Shown: piece after piece, positions 1 through 5,440 of the stretch
Layout: each line of letters begins with the position of its first letter
Numbering within the stretch: the first letter of the stretch is position 1
Assembly: GCA_014380705.1 (NCBI GenBank)
Contig: JACMJI010000383.1
Location: 1 to 5,440, forward strand
Origin: Gorillibacterium sp.
Lineage (GTDB): Bacteria > Bacillota > Bacilli > Paenibacillales > NBRC-103111
DNA: 5,440 bases
Direction: 5' to 3'
Translations under genes and position numbers: made by a program
Notes under the pieces: generated by a model
The model's input: only the letters and a program-made list of their open reading frames with translations
Told to the model about the DNA's origin: nothing
Database searches by the model: none

Positions 1-1095
1 AGTTACCCGATCTACCAAGCTACTGCTTTTCGTCACCCCCGTCTCGGAGAAAGCACCGGCTTTGATTATGCGAGGACGAAAAGTCCCACGCGCTCCGTTC
101 TCGAACAGGCTTTTGCCGATTTAGAGAGCGGTGACGGGGGCTTTGCCTGCAGCACAGGGATGGCTGCCCTGCAAACGGTGTTTGCCCTGTTTGGACAAGG
201 GGATCACCTGCTGGTATCGCTTGATCTTTATGGGGGAACCTACCGGCTGCTTGAGCAGGTCATGACCAGATTTGGCGTTACCTCTAGTTATGTGGACACC
301 AATGACTTGGATGCCCTGGAGGCAAATCGCAAGCCCAGTACGAAAGCGGTTATCATTGAAACACCGACGAATCCTCTGATGATGATTACAGATCTGAGCA
401 AAGTCAACGCTTGGGCCAAACGCCATGGTCTCCTTACGATTGTGGACAACACCCTTTTGACTCCCTTTTTTCAACGCCCCTTGGAGCTGGGCTGCGATAT
501 CACGGTTCATAGCGCCACGAAGTATTTGGGTGGTCATAATGATGTGTTAGCAGGTCTTATCGCAACCAAAGGAAAAGAGTTAACGGAAAGGGTAGCTTTC
601 CTGCATAACTCTCTTGGAGCTGTTCTCGGTCCTCAGGATTCTTGGCTGCTAATGCGCGGGATGAAGACTCTTGCATTGAGGATGGAGCGACATCAATCGA
701 ACGCTTTTGCTTTAGCCCGTTATTTGCAGGCACATCCCCTTATTGATCAAGTATTCTATCCTGGCTTAGAGGATCATCCCGGCTATGAAATTCAAAAACG
801 CCAATCCTCCGGAAACACGGGTATCTTTTCTTTTAAAGTGAATAATGCGGATTACGTTGAACCGATTCTGCGTCATATTCGCCTGATTGCTTTTGCGGAG
901 AGCCTTGGCGGTGTCGAATCCTTGATGACCTACCCTGCCGTGCAAACCCATGCAGATATTCCTGTGGAAGTCCGAAGTCGTATTGGTATTGACGATTGCC
1001 TGCTGCGTTTTTCCGTTGGAATTGAGCATGAGGATGACCTGATCGCGGATTTAGGTCAAGCACTAGAGGCAGCAAAGCAAGAAAAGGGAGAGTGA
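1..1095 (+). CDS. metI: Cystathionine gamma-synthase / O-acetylhomoserine sulfhydrylase, MetI type (5' end missing)
   Basis: PLP enzyme of the Cys/Met-metabolism (gamma) family. It would join O-acetylhomoserine with cysteine to give cystathionine, or with sulfide to give homocysteine, in the cytoplasm. The frame is open from base 1, so the window shows the last 364 residues. By comparison with B. subtilis MetI (about 373 residues, from memory) roughly 20-25 N-terminal residues are missing; the internal ATG at 160 is not the start. Visible in fragment numbering: the YxR phosphate-binding pair of the partner subunit (Y23, R25), STGMAA (51-56), the PLP-stacking Tyr in DLYGG (Y77), the Asp in VDNT (D149), the PLP lysine in HSATKYLGGHND (K174), SLGGVES (301-307) and the carboxylate-binding Arg in LLRFSVGIE (R336). 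The gene ends 7 bases before the beta-lyase gene, so the two are almost certainly co-transcribed. The promoter and any SAM riboswitch lie outside the window. Motifs cannot separate gamma-synthase from sulfhydrylase or gamma-lyase activity; the beta-lyase neighbour favours gamma-synthase. Confidence 0.9.
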   Translation, partial: SYPIYQATAFRHPRLGESTGFDYARTKSPTRSVLEQAFADLESGDGGFACSTGMAALQTVFALFGQGDHLLVSLDLYGGTYRLLEQVMTRFGVTSSYVDTNDLDALEANRKPSTKAVIIETPTNPLMMITDLSKVNAWAKRHGLLTIVDNTLLTPFFQRPLELGCDITVHSATKYLGGHNDVLAGLIATKGKELTERVAFLHNSLGAVLGPQDSWLLMRGMKTLALRMERHQSNAFALARYLQAHPLIDQVFYPGLEDHPGYEIQKRQSSGNTGIFSFKVNNADYVEPILRHIRLIAFAESLGGVESLMTYPAVQTHADIPVEVRSRIGIDDCLLRFSVGIEHEDDLIADLGQALEAAKQEKGE

Positions 1096-1102
1096 CCCCA
1101 AG

Positions 1103-2296
1103 ATGGCCGAGGAGCGCTATGATTTTGATAAAGTGATTAATCGTTTTGGAACCGCTTCTTACAAATGGGATCAATCAGAGAAATTATACGGTCGGGCAGA
1201 TATTCTCCCTTTGTGGGTTGCTGATATGGATTTTGAGCCGCCGCGGGAAGTGGTCCAAGCGATTAAGGAACGAGCGGAGCATGGCGTTTACGGGTATACT
1301 TTTCGAACGGATGCTTACTTCGCTGCGATTACCGGATGGCTATCCCGCCGTCACGGCTGGGAGATTCAACAGGAATGGATCACCTCGAGTCCCGGTGTCG
1401 TGCCAGCCCTTAGTCTCGCTGTTCTGGCTTATACAAATCCAGGTGATGGTATTATTTTGCAATCGCCGGTGTATTATCCCTTCTATGACGTCATCAAAAT
1501 GAACAACCGTATCGTTATCGACAATCCACTTATTCTTGAGGATGGTTACTACACGATTGACTTTAATTTGTTGGAAAAGCAGGCGCAAGCAGGGGCCAAG
1601 ATGCTGTTCCTCTGCAGTCCGCATAACCCGGGTGGACGCGTTTGGACGCGAGAGGAGCTGCAGCGCATCGCGGATATTTGTCTCAGGCATGGCGTGCTTG
1701 TCATTGCGGATGAAATCCATCAGGACTTGGTTTTTAGCGGGCATCGCCATACCCCCTTTGCAGCACTTTCCGATGCGATTGCCCAAATTACGATCACCTG
1801 CATCGCCCCAAGTAAAACCTTTAATCTAGCAGGACTTCAAGCTGCACTCGTAATTATTCCGAATCGCAGTCTACGCCTCAATTTCAACAATCTCCTTAAA
1901 ACGTTATCGATTCATATGGAAAGCTATTTTGGTTTGACTGCGGTTGAAAGCAGCTATACCTATGGAGATGCTTGGCTTGATCAGTTGCTCGTCTATCTTG
2001 AGGATAATTGCAGCCTGCTGCTTGATTATGTAGGCAGGAATATACCCGAGGTGAAGGTCATGAAGCCTGAGGGCACCTATATGGTCTGGATGGACTGTCG
2101 CGCGATATCGGAGGATCCGGCGGTGCTTAAGAAGCTCATGTTCGAGAAAGCCGGCGTCGCCTTCAGCGAAGGCTCGGTATTCGGCAAGCAGGGGGCAGGC
2201 TATTTGCGAGTCAATCTGGCTTGTCCCCGCTCACTGCTTCAAGAGGCGTTGGATCGTTTCGCGCATGCGGTGAGTACAAGGTTTGTGGGACAATAG
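1103..2296 (+). CDS. patB: PatB/MalY-type cystathionine beta-lyase (C-S lyase)
   Basis: Fold-type I PLP enzyme of the MalY/PatB subgroup of class I/II aminotransferases. It would cleave cystathionine to homocysteine, pyruvate and ammonia, the step after the upstream gene. The 397 residues match the usual length of about 390. Near the N-terminus, LPLWVADMDFEPP (35-47) is typical of the subgroup. Further on are SPVYYPF with candidate active-site tyrosines (Y124, Y125), SPHNPGGRVW with the PLP-contacting Asn (N175), ADEIHQDLVF with the ring-binding Asp (D203), APSKTFN with the Schiff-base Lys (K238), and GYLRVNLACPR with the substrate-carboxylate Arg (R369). No signal peptide or membrane segment is seen. 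ATG 1103 is preceded by AAGGGAG (1084-1090), which lies inside the end of the upstream gene and suggests translational coupling. A strong terminator follows. Related enzymes also act on cysteine and cysteine conjugates, and E. coli MalY has a separate regulatory role, so substrate range is inferred from family and context. Confidence 0.9.
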   Translation: MAEERYDFDKVINRFGTASYKWDQSEKLYGRADILPLWVADMDFEPPREVVQAIKERAEHGVYGYTFRTDAYFAAITGWLSRRHGWEIQQEWITSSPGVVPALSLAVLAYTNPGDGIILQSPVYYPFYDVIKMNNRIVIDNPLILEDGYYTIDFNLLEKQAQAGAKMLFLCSPHNPGGRVWTREELQRIADICLRHGVLVIADEIHQDLVFSGHRHTPFAALSDAIAQITITCIAPSKTFNLAGLQAALVIIPNRSLRLNFNNLLKTLSIHMESYFGLTAVESSYTYGDAWLDQLLVYLEDNCSLLLDYVGRNIPEVKVMKPEGTYMVWMDCRAISEDPAVLKKLMFEKAGVAFSEGSVFGKQGAGYLRVNLACPRSLLQEALDRFAHAVSTRFVGQ

Positions 2297-2370
2297 TTCA
2301 AGCCAACAACATTGAAGGCTATCATCGACAGTTGCGATCGACAAAGGCATTAACCTCAGAATAAAAGCAG

Positions 2371-2416
2371 ATCGCATTTCCAAGCCAACGGGCTGAGTGA
2401 AATGCGATTTTTTTAT
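2371..2416 (+). terminator. Intrinsic terminator after metI-patB
   Basis: ATCGCATTTC (2371-2380) and GAAATGCGAT (2399-2408) form a perfect 10-bp stem. AGCC and GGCT inside the loop can add a short inner stem. Seven T's follow (2408-2414). It ends transcription 75-120 bases after the patB stop codon and separates this unit from mqnC. The opposite strand has only a weak T-run, so it is best read as a + strand terminator. Confidence 0.92.
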
Positions 2417-2507
2417 TCTATCAGTATGTATAAAGATCAAAGAGGGTTCATTTGATTCTGCATCGGTAAACGCATGGCGCCAAAGGAGGGCCTACAGTCG
2501 TTTGTCT

Positions 2508-2534
2508 TTGATGGTCTTATTCTAATCTTATAAT
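2508..2534 (+). promoter_or_regulatory. Possible sigma-A promoter of mqnC
   Basis: TATAAT at 2529-2534 is a perfect -10 box in an AT-rich stretch. The best -35 candidate is TTGATG (2508-2513), with a short 15-base spacer; TTGTCT (2502-2507) would give 21 bases. Transcription would start near 2541 and leave a leader of about 85 bases. The position after a strong terminator supports a promoter here, but the -35 assignment is uncertain. Confidence 0.5.
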
Positions 2535-2605
2535 AATTGCTGTAAGTTCGACTATGGGAGTTCAGATATGCTACCATGGGTAAATAGGGAATATCTCCAC
2601 ATTGT

Positions 2606-2616
2606 AGGAGGAGGAG
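2606..2616 (+). promoter_or_regulatory. mqnC ribosome binding site
   Basis: AGGAGGAGGAG is a very strong Shine-Dalgarno match. Its central AGGAGG (2609-2614) ends 11 bases before ATG 2626, which fixes that start. Confidence 0.85.
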
Positions 2617-2625
2617 TGGGTTATT

Positions 2626-3765
2626 ATGCGGATTATCGATAGTATATTGGATAAAGCAGCCAAAGGCGGCAGAATGAATGTTGAGGAATGCATCCGATTG
2701 TTTGAATCGGATGAAATAGAAAAAATCGGTGCAGCAGCCAATCAGGTGATGCTTAAATGGCATCCCGAGCCCGTAACAACCTTTGTGATTGGTCGCAATA
2801 TCAATTACACAAATGTTTGCGATACGTATTGTCGATTTTGTGCTTTCTATAGACCACCAGGTTCAGCAGAGGGTTATGTTCTATCGGATGAAACCATCTT
2901 TCAAAAAATTCAGGAGACAATTGATGTAAATGGCACTGAAATCCTCATGCAGGGTGGAACAAACCCAGACCTGCCCTTCAGCTATTATACAAATTTACTT
3001 CGTGAAATAAAAAAACGTTTCCCAAATATCTCCATGCACTCCTTTTCACCAGCTGAAATTCTCAAAATGCAAGAGGTTTCGGATAACCTGACGCTTGAGC
3101 AAGTGATCCGCGAGCTGCGTGCAGCAGGACTGGATTCTTTGCCAGGCGGCGGGGCAGAGATCCTGGATGATCGGACCCGAAGCCGAATCAGCCGGAAGAA
3201 GGGTTCTTGGAAGGATTGGATTCAGGTTATGGAAACGGCTCATCAAACAGGGATGAGCACTACCGCAACGATGGTCATTGGATTCGGGGAATCCTTTGAG
3301 GAGCGGGCCTTACATCTGGACCGAATTCGGGAGGCGCAGGACAAGACCCGACGCGCAGGTTACCCATCGCCAGGTTATCTTGCCTTCATTCCGTGGACCT
3401 TCCAACCGGATAACACGAATATGAGTGGCACGGTTAAGGCGACTCCGGAGGAATATCTAAAGACACTCGCTATCAGTCGAATTTACTTGGATAACATTTC
3501 AAACTTTCAGGCATCGTGGGTGACAATGGGACCCGAAATTGGCAAGCTTACCCTTTCTTATGGCTGTAATGATTTTGGCAGTACGATGATAGAAGAAAAC
3601 GTGGTATCTGCGGCTGGGACAACGCATAAAGTTAATATCGGGCGGACACTTGACCTGATTCGCCAAGCAGGTAAAATTCCGGCTCAACGGAATACCCGAT
3701 ATGAAATTTTGCGAACTTTTGGTGACGAGTCCCCAGTGGACAAGGATTTTATCATGCAGAATTAA
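2626..3765 (+). CDS. mqnC: Cyclic dehypoxanthine futalosine synthase MqnC (radical SAM)
   Basis: Radical-SAM enzyme of the futalosine pathway. It cyclises dehypoxanthine futalosine to the cyclic form on the way to 1,4-dihydroxy-6-naphthoate and menaquinone. The 379 residues are near the family length of about 360-380. The [4Fe-4S]/SAM motif CxxxCxxC is at C65, C69 and C72, within NVCDTYCRFCAFYRPPG, the form used by MqnC/MqnE proteins. MqnC-like blocks follow: ILMQGGTNPDLPF (106-118), MHSFSPAEI (137-145), GLDSLPGGGAEILDD (168-182), TTATMVIGFGE (212-222), LAFIPWTFQPDNTN (252-265), SWVTMGPEIGK (297-307), CNDFGSTMIEENVV (314-327) and IPAQRNTRYEILR (351-363). The GLDSLPGGGAEIL and FGSTMIEENVV blocks favour MqnC over the aminofutalosine synthase MqnE. 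The start is fixed by the strong ribosome binding site. No other menaquinone gene is adjacent, and no clear terminator follows, so some transcription may run into the next gene. Confidence 0.94.
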   Translation: MRIIDSILDKAAKGGRMNVEECIRLFESDEIEKIGAAANQVMLKWHPEPVTTFVIGRNINYTNVCDTYCRFCAFYRPPGSAEGYVLSDETIFQKIQETIDVNGTEILMQGGTNPDLPFSYYTNLLREIKKRFPNISMHSFSPAEILKMQEVSDNLTLEQVIRELRAAGLDSLPGGGAEILDDRTRSRISRKKGSWKDWIQVMETAHQTGMSTTATMVIGFGESFEERALHLDRIREAQDKTRRAGYPSPGYLAFIPWTFQPDNTNMSGTVKATPEEYLKTLAISRIYLDNISNFQASWVTMGPEIGKLTLSYGCNDFGSTMIEENVVSAAGTTHKVNIGRTLDLIRQAGKIPAQRNTRYEILRTFGDESPVDKDFIMQN

Positions 3766-3794
3766 ATCTAGGCTTCATTGCCAAATACTTGATT

Positions 3795-3823
3795 GTATAT
3801 ACGCTTTCTCCTCGCCATATACT
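3795..3823 (+). promoter_or_regulatory. Possible sigma-E-like sporulation promoter of ytxC
   Basis: CATATACT (3816-3823) matches the sigma-E -10 consensus CATACAnT at every fixed position but one. GTATATA (3795-3801) partly resembles the sigma-E -35 (KMATATT). The 14-base spacer is in the normal range. Transcription would start near 3830, about 40 bases before ATG 3869. No good sigma-A promoter is seen in this gap: TTGATT (3789-3794) and TATACT (3818-3823) are 23 bases apart. The gene's sporulation family supports the idea, but the match was made by eye. Confidence 0.35.
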
Positions 3824-3868
3824 CTACAGTGAAAACCATTGCAGGGTGCGGTAGGGGGGAACAGGCCA

Positions 3869-4780
3869 ATGGACCAGTATATGATCGCCATGATGAACAT
3901 ATCCAGCAGCAAAGCCATCAAACTGTGGGATAAGCTGAACCGGCAGATCGAGACCCTTTCCATGATTATAAAGCTGGAAGAGGAAGTTTTTATCCGCCAT
4001 CGGGAAATTCGCTGTACCAAGCTTGGAGACGGTAAATGGAGTCCAGGAGAACGTAAAAAAATCCGCCGGGAGCTGAGCCGGGGGCTGACTAACTATATTC
4101 TGGAGGATGAGGAAGAAAAACTGCTGCGGGTTATTTTCGCCAGAGATTATTCCTATACGGCTGAAGCTGACCTTGCCAAGCTGTTGTCCTTCTGCAGACG
4201 ATTACCAGACAGTGATGAATGGCTGCCCAAAGAAAAAGCGCGTTCAATCAAAAGATTTCGCCAGATTTCGGAAGAAATTGAGGCATGCTTGCACCAGAAT
4301 GGCTATGTTAATCTGGATGGTTTACTTGCATTTCGGCTGGAGGAGTATCGCAATGATCTGAAGGAAACCGTGGATTACGCTGTGGATGAGTATCTTTTGG
4401 ATAAGCAATACCAAGAATTTATTTCTCTGCTAAAGTACTTCGTGTTTATTCAAAAATCAAAGGTTTCCTCCGTCCATCTGCTGCATAAGGGTGACTCAAA
4501 CTTTGTGCTTTTGAATGAAAAGCTTGAGCCGATGCATCCTTCCGTAGCCGGGGGAGAAATAACGATGGAGACATTAGAGAAGGAATTAAACTTCGAGGAC
4601 ATTATCGTAAGTACCCTCATCACAGTTGCTCCAGCACGGATTTATATTCACTCGCATACGCCGGAGCTCCCTGTTATCAAGACAATCAGACAGATTTTTG
4701 AGGATCGTGCTTGTCTTTGTGACTGCAAAATGTGTAACCTGCTCGATAGCGAGCGGGCTCAGGATCACATACTAACGTAA
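3869..4780 (+). CDS. ytxC: YtxC-family sporulation protein
   Basis: Member of the YtxC-like family of spore formers, with no known biochemical activity. From ATG 3869 the protein has 303 residues, near the family's usual length of roughly 280-300. This start has AGGGGGG (3853-3859) nine bases upstream; a TTG ten codons earlier is in frame but overlaps that site. The N-terminal part is less typical. The family core is clear: NLDGLLAFRLEEYRNDL (148-164), VDYAVDEYLLDKQYQEFISL (168-187), LKYFVFIQKSK (188-198), SVHLLHKGDSNFVLLNE (201-217) and DIIVSTLITVAPARIYIH (244-261). Near the C-terminus four cysteines lie in CLCDCKMC (C282, C284, C286, C289), a possible metal site. It is rich in charged residues, with no signal peptide or membrane segment seen, so it is probably cytoplasmic. 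It lies directly before thrS, as in B. subtilis. A sigma-E-like promoter may precede it, and no terminator follows before the thrS promoter. Confidence 0.88.
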   Translation: MDQYMIAMMNISSSKAIKLWDKLNRQIETLSMIIKLEEEVFIRHREIRCTKLGDGKWSPGERKKIRRELSRGLTNYILEDEEEKLLRVIFARDYSYTAEADLAKLLSFCRRLPDSDEWLPKEKARSIKRFRQISEEIEACLHQNGYVNLDGLLAFRLEEYRNDLKETVDYAVDEYLLDKQYQEFISLLKYFVFIQKSKVSSVHLLHKGDSNFVLLNEKLEPMHPSVAGGEITMETLEKELNFEDIIVSTLITVAPARIYIHSHTPELPVIKTIRQIFEDRACLCDCKMCNLLDSERAQDHILT

Positions 4781-4786
4781 TGCCCG

Positions 4787-4816
4787 TTGACTTCCGACCC
4801 TGATTATCTTTATAAT
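4787..4816 (+). promoter_or_regulatory. Sigma-A promoter of thrS
   Basis: TTGACT (4787-4792, five of six bases of the -35 consensus) and TATAAT (4811-4816, perfect -10) are separated by 18 bases. The start of transcription would be near 4823. The promoter lies just 6 bases after the ytxC stop codon and directly before the T-box leader. Confidence 0.85.
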
Positions 4817-5111
4817 AAGGGCAATGTAACAACAGTAACGCGATGACCAAAGACATGTTTCCACTGTAATACGGCTTCAGAGAGGGGAGACCAGGTGAAA
4901 GCTCCTCCCGTTAAATAGTGGATTTACCCCTTTGCAGCTGTGAGAAGGAAACCAGTTGTTCGAATAGGAACACCTGATACTATTTCCCACCGGTTCATTC
5001 CCGATAACGAATGCCGAAGGATTGTGGGATGTTATGTCCGAACCTTCTGTCCGAATTTTGCCGACATCATGTACAATGATGAGCTGCAAGCTCAGGCAGC
5101 ACAATCAAATC

Positions 5112-5147
5112 AGGGTGGAACCACGAGCTTAAAACGCACTCGTCCCT
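5112..5147 (+). promoter_or_regulatory. T-box antiterminator
   Basis: AGGG (5112-5115) pairs with CCCT (5144-5147), and ACGAG (5123-5127) with CTCGT (5139-5143). Between them is the classic 7-base bulge TGGAACC (5116-5122), whose TGGA would pair with the free 3' end of tRNA-Thr. The 3' strand of this helix is also the 5' strand of the terminator, so the two structures exclude each other. Confidence 0.92.
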
Positions 5148-5171
5148 TTATGGATGATGCGTTTTTTATTT
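5133..5171 (+). terminator. T-box intrinsic terminator before thrS
   Basis: AACGCA (5133-5138) pairs with TGCGTT (5158-5163), and TCGTCC (5140-5145) with GGATGA (5152-5157). There is a one-base bulge (C5139), a 6-base loop, and a T-run after the stem (to 5167, continuing ATTTT). It competes with the antiterminator. It may also stop read-through from ytxC, which has no terminator of its own. Confidence 0.92.
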
Positions 5172-5187
5172 TGCATTTTTTTACTAT

Positions 5188-5193
5188 AGGAGG
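5188..5193 (+). promoter_or_regulatory. thrS ribosome binding site
   Basis: A perfect AGGAGG ends 10 bases before ATG 5204. An ATG at 5194 touches the site and is out of frame, so it is not the start. Confidence 0.85.
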
Positions 5194-5203
5194 ATGAATT
5201 GTT

Positions 5204-5440
5204 ATGTTGGTTAAAGCAACCCTGCCAGATGGTGCCGTTCGTGAATATGCTGCTGGTGTCTCGGTGGAACGAATCGCTGAATCAATCAGCCCAGGACTAA
5301 AGAAGAATGCTGTGGCTGGTAAAATCAATGGTAAAGCCGTGGACTTGTCCGTGGAGTTAAATGAAGATGCTGCCGTTGAAATTATTACATTAGATAGCGC
5401 GGATGGTTTAGAGGTTTTGCGTCATAGCGCTGCACATTTA
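5204..5440 (+). CDS. thrS: Threonyl-tRNA synthetase (3' end missing)
   Basis: The first 79 residues of threonyl-tRNA synthetase, which charges tRNA-Thr with threonine in the cytoplasm; the frame runs off the window. The visible part is the N-terminal TGS domain (about residues 1-62: VKATLPDGAVREYAAG at the start, NAVAGKINGKAVDLS in the middle, VEIITLDS at its end). The beginning of the second N-terminal (editing) domain follows, with the first HxxxH motif in RHSAAHL (H74, H78). Full-length bacterial enzymes have about 640 residues, so some 560 are missing. The start is set by AGGAGG ten bases upstream. The T-box leader shows the gene is induced when tRNA-Thr is poorly charged, and so agrees with the protein call. 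Confidence 0.96.
   Translation, partial: MLVKATLPDGAVREYAAGVSVERIAESISPGLKKNAVAGKINGKAVDLSVELNEDAAVEIITLDSADGLEVLRHSAAHL

Larger units (their letters stand above)
2297..2625. other. Intergenic region between patB and mqnC
   Basis: This 329-base stretch holds no convincing gene. It contains the terminator of the metI-patB unit (2371-2416), a possible sigma-A promoter (2508-2534), a leader of roughly 85 bases with small inverted repeats, and the mqnC ribosome binding site (2606-2616). The only short ATG frames (9 codons from the ATG in GTATGTATAAAG, and 19 codons from 2474) lack a ribosome binding site. Confidence 0.7.
4823..5171 (+). promoter_or_regulatory. T-box leader (threonine-type) of thrS
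   Basis: A tRNA-sensing leader: uncharged tRNA-Thr binding should favour the antiterminator and allow thrS transcription. Stem I is visible. CAAAG (4848-4852) pairs with CTTTG (4930-4934), and CCACTGT (4861-4867) with ATAGTGG (4915-4921). The distal arm is GGGGAG (4884-4889) with CTCCTC (4902-4907), preceded by the AG-bulge sequence CAGAGAG and capped by the conserved GGTGAAAG loop. The internal loop holds a candidate threonine specifier ACC (4926-4928). A Stem II candidate pairs TCCCACCGG (4985-4993) with CCG (5014-5016) and GTGGGA (5024-5029), with CATTC/GAATG inside. A Stem III candidate is CATCAT/ATGATG (5065-5081). The conserved T-box AGGGTGGAACCACG is at 5112-5125. The UGGA of the bulge predicts a U discriminator base in the matching tRNA. 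Confidence 0.95.

Noticed and set aside
160..1095. ATG at 160 as start of the first gene
   Set aside because: The same frame is open to base 1 and encodes conserved MetI residues (YPIYQATAFRH, TGFDYARTKSPTR), so the gene begins before the window.
2323..2343. ATCGACA direct repeat and ATCG/CGAT hairpin after patB
   Set aside because: Too short, with no T-run; no operator or terminator can be argued.
2299..2389. CAAGCCAAC repeated at 2299-2307 and in the terminator loop at 2381-2389
   Set aside because: Nine bases, two copies, no symmetry or further copies; likely chance.
2474..2533. 19-codon frame (MAPKEGLQ...) upstream of mqnC
   Set aside because: No ribosome binding site and no recognisable features; it also overlaps the likely promoter.
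3839..3868. TTG start at 3839 giving a YtxC ten residues longer
   Set aside because: It has no ribosome binding site of its own, and its first codons cover the AGGGGGG site that properly serves ATG 3869.
3775..4020. Minus-strand 81-codon frame over the start of ytxC
   Set aside because: It is antisense to a recognised gene, and its protein resembles no family I know.
4741..4754. GCTCG/CGAGC hairpin at the end of ytxC as a terminator
   Set aside because: Only 5 bp, inside the coding sequence, and followed by GGGCTC, not a T-run.
4940..5197. 85-codon open frame inside the thrS leader
   Set aside because: It runs through Stem II, the T-box sequence and the terminator; the RNA structure explains this region and no homology is seen.

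Overview
The window reads as a chromosomal segment of a spore-forming Firmicute. The evidence is a YtxC-family sporulation gene next to thrS, a T-box leader, strong AGGAGG-type ribosome binding sites, sigma-A-like promoters and U-tract hairpin terminators. A Paenibacillus-like member of the Bacillales or a Desulfitobacterium-like member of the Clostridia would both fit; the sequence alone does not decide. All genes are on the + strand. There is no sign of a mobile element, CRISPR array, tRNA, rRNA or phage.

Layout. (1) Bases 1-2416 hold a two-gene transsulfuration unit. It starts with the 3' part of a MetI-type cystathionine gamma-synthase / O-acetylhomoserine sulfhydrylase, cut by the window edge. 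Seven bases later comes a complete PatB/MalY-type cystathionine beta-lyase, followed by a strong intrinsic terminator. Together they would carry sulfur from cysteine through cystathionine to homocysteine for methionine synthesis. (2) Bases 2417-3765 hold a short promoter/leader region and a complete mqnC, a radical-SAM enzyme of the futalosine route to menaquinone. (3) Bases 3766-4780 hold a gap with a possible sporulation (sigma-E-like) promoter and the YtxC-family gene. Its best start is ATG 3869, preceded by an AGGGGGG ribosome binding site. (4) Bases 4781-5440 hold a sigma-A-like promoter, a roughly 380-base T-box leader with well resolved antiterminator and terminator, and the first 79 codons of threonyl-tRNA synthetase.

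The units serve different jobs: sulfur amino acid synthesis, respiratory quinone synthesis, sporulation, and translation controlled by threonine supply. They look like four neighbouring transcription units and not one system. No undescribed multi-gene system is evident. The points most worth a second look are the cysteine cluster at the end of YtxC, the possible sigma-E promoter, the isolated mqnC, and the details of the T-box leader.
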